Below are positions 62,889 through 64,000 of a stretch of 64,000 nucleotides of DNA, piece by piece (the stretch's first letter is position 1; the number at the start of each line of letters is the position of its first letter). The notes under the pieces were generated by a model. The model was not told the origin of the DNA and did no database searches. It saw nothing but the letters and a program-made list of their open reading frames with translations. The stretch covers positions 2,480,001-2,544,000 of the forward strand of contig NZ_JBHSBU010000001.1 of assembly GCF_042650885.1 (NCBI RefSeq). Reading direction: 5' to 3'. Origin of the DNA: Chitinimonas_A lacunae (GTDB lineage: Bacteria > Pseudomonadota > Gammaproteobacteria > Burkholderiales > Chitinimonadaceae). The translations under genes and the position numbers were made by a program.

Positions 62889-64000
62889 TTAACGCCACTT
62901 CGAAGACGAATTGGCATGACAAGCCCCGAGGTTCTGCCATACCCCCCAGGCTCCCGACTTGGTCGGATCTTCACCCTGGGTCCACCACTGGTTGCGGTAG
63001 TTATGGCCATTGGCCGATACCGTCGTGCCCACCTTGTCGTAGACCGTATTGGCGCTCCAGGCCGCAGCACAGACGCCGCTGGGTTTGGGTGTCGGTGTCG
63101 GCGTCGGTGTCGGTGTCGGCGTCACGGTGGTGCTGCAATTCCCTTGCAGCTTCCACGGCCCCCACTGATCGGCGCCTGGGATCGTGCCGACGTTCCACCA
63201 TTGAGCCTTCCAGGCTTTCTGATTGTAGGAGACGACTTCACCGCCCGTGTAGGTCACGCTGGTGCTCCACGACGGCAGGCCGTTACAGGCCGGATCGGGG
63301 CTGCCGCCCGGTGGCAGGGTGATGTCGATCTGGAAGTGGTTGCCGCTGCCGTTCACCACATAGACGCGGTTTTCGCTGGCACTTCTCACCGCCGCCACAT
63401 TGCCGCGCGGATCGAGCACGCCGACCTTGACCCGGCTGGAGGCGCTATTGACCTGATTGCCCAGCAGTTGCGGCCACAGATCGGCCAGGCCTTGGCCGGC
63501 AGCGAGTGTCAGGGTATGGGTTTCCAGATCGCGGCCGCCGCTGTCGAACAGCCGCAGTGTCACCTTGCTGTCTGCCGGCAGGTTCTGCTGGGCCCGAACC
63601 TGACCGGCTTCCTTCCAATTCGAGACCACCGCACCGTTGAAGCTTACATCCATGCAGGCATAGAACGCCTCGGGGCTGTCCGAGCGCTGCCAGATGTTAT
63701 AGATCACATGGCGCCCGCTCTTATTCCTGGGCAGCGGACAGCTCATCTTATAGCGGCCGTTCTCCAGCTTGACCGTGGTGACGCGGCAGAAAGGCTGCGC
63801 TTCCAGATCGCTCCACTTGAGCGGCTTGGTCGGATCGTAGCCATCGCGGGTGATATAGAAGTCGAAATAGCGGGTGGCATGTGGTGCCGCCGCATGGTAG
63901 ACGAATTCGAGATTACCGTTGGCATCGGCCGCGACCGGCGTGGACGGCCAATCGGCGCGCGGCAGGTCCATGCCTTTGTAGAGCGATTTGCCGCCCGAGC
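62889..64000 (-). CDS. Secreted AA10 lytic polysaccharide monooxygenase, GbpA-like (5' end beyond the window)
   Basis: AA10 enzymes cut crystalline chitin oxidatively with a single copper ion. The N terminus with the first copper histidine is outside the window; the frame stays open to the edge (GKSLYKGMDLPRADWP). Visible parts in order: the AA10 domain with the second copper histidine (YHAAAPHATRYFDFYIT), WSDLEAQPFC, CPLPRNKSGRHVIYNIWQRSD and AFYACMDVSF; a GbpA-type second domain (VSNWKEAGQV to ENRVYVV); a CBM5/12 chitin-binding module (WSTSVTYTGGEVVSYNQKAWKAQWW); a Thr-Pro linker; and a second CBM5/12 (WSANTVYDKVGTTVSANGHNYRNQWW). Two chitin-binding modules suggest tight attachment to chitin particles. 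Confidence 0.93.
   Translation of the reverse strand, partial: SGGKSLYKGMDLPRADWPSTPVAADANGNLEFVYHAAAPHATRYFDFYITRDGYDPTKPLKWSDLEAQPFCRVTTVKLENGRYKMSCPLPRNKSGRHVIYNIWQRSDSPEAFYACMDVSFNGAVVSNWKEAGQVRAQQNLPADSKVTLRLFDSGGRDLETHTLTLAAGQGLADLWPQLLGNQVNSASSRVKVGVLDPRGNVAAVRSASENRVYVVNGSGNHFQIDITLPPGGSPDPACNGLPSWSTSVTYTGGEVVSYNQKAWKAQWWNVGTIPGADQWGPWKLQGNCSTTVTPTPTPTPTPTPKPSGVCAAAWSANTVYDKVGTTVSANGHNYRNQWWTQGEDPTKSGAWGVWQNLGACHANSSSKWR

Noticed and set aside
63085..63125. Short tandem repeats suggestive of a CRISPR or other array
   Set aside because: The six-base units encode the Thr-Pro linker of the chitin monooxygenase in frame.

Overview
The window is a chromosomal segment of a Gram-negative betaproteobacterium, most likely of the order Neisseriales (the Chitinibacter / Chitinimonas / Chromobacterium neighbourhood). 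The evidence is the gene order (pilB-pilC-pilD-coaE-zapD-yacG next to ffh; a tRNA-Trp between tuf and secE; infA between secY and rpmJ) together with a chitin-directed lytic polysaccharide monooxygenase at the right edge. The genus is inference. GC content is fairly high, and the long open frames opposite rpoB, rpoC, fusA, metH and ffh are shadows of that composition.

Layout. 1-2.6 kb: clpS-clpA (the first base of the clpS start codon lies just outside the window). 2.9-6.2 kb, minus strand: xerD and the rpsP-rimM-trmD-rplS operon. 6.3-9.0 kb, minus: a zinc-ribbon/DUF805 membrane protein and ffh. 9.1-15.8 kb, plus: a CcsA/YpjD-type membrane protein, type IV pilus genes pilB, pilC, pilD, then coaE, zapD, yacG. 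16-19.4 kb: an olsB-olsA pair for ornithine lipids, apaH on the other strand, and an HDOD-domain gene.

19.5-52 kb, all minus strand, is one continuous block of the translation and transcription machinery. Read in the direction of transcription it is tRNA-Tyr, tRNA-Gly, tRNA-Thr, tuf, tRNA-Trp, secE, nusG, rplK, rplA, rplJ, rplL, rpoB, rpoC, rpsL, rpsG, fusA, tuf, then the S10, spc and alpha operons down to rplQ. It holds 29 ribosomal protein genes in the rpsL-to-rplQ part alone, plus secY, infA and rpoA. Strong sigma-70-type promoters are visible before the tRNA cluster, before rpsL, before rplC and at the S10/spc junction. Three of these overlap terminator-like palindromes.

52-58.3 kb is the accessory part. 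Three pilin-like genes on the plus strand (the first behind a well-spaced sigma-54-type promoter) are followed by three minus-strand genes for exported proteins. Two of these, one of them a lipoprotein, end in the same approximately 55-residue four-cysteine domain. An ArsC/YfgD-like gene follows. 58.5-62.2 kb is metH (cobalamin-dependent methionine synthase), then a small membrane protein, then the 3' part of a secreted AA10 chitin monooxygenase with two C-terminal chitin-binding modules that runs off the right edge.

No insertion sequence, prophage or CRISPR array was seen. The least explained parts are the 52-58 kb exported-protein cluster and the intergenic palindromes and heptamer repeats inside the ribosomal/RNA polymerase block.
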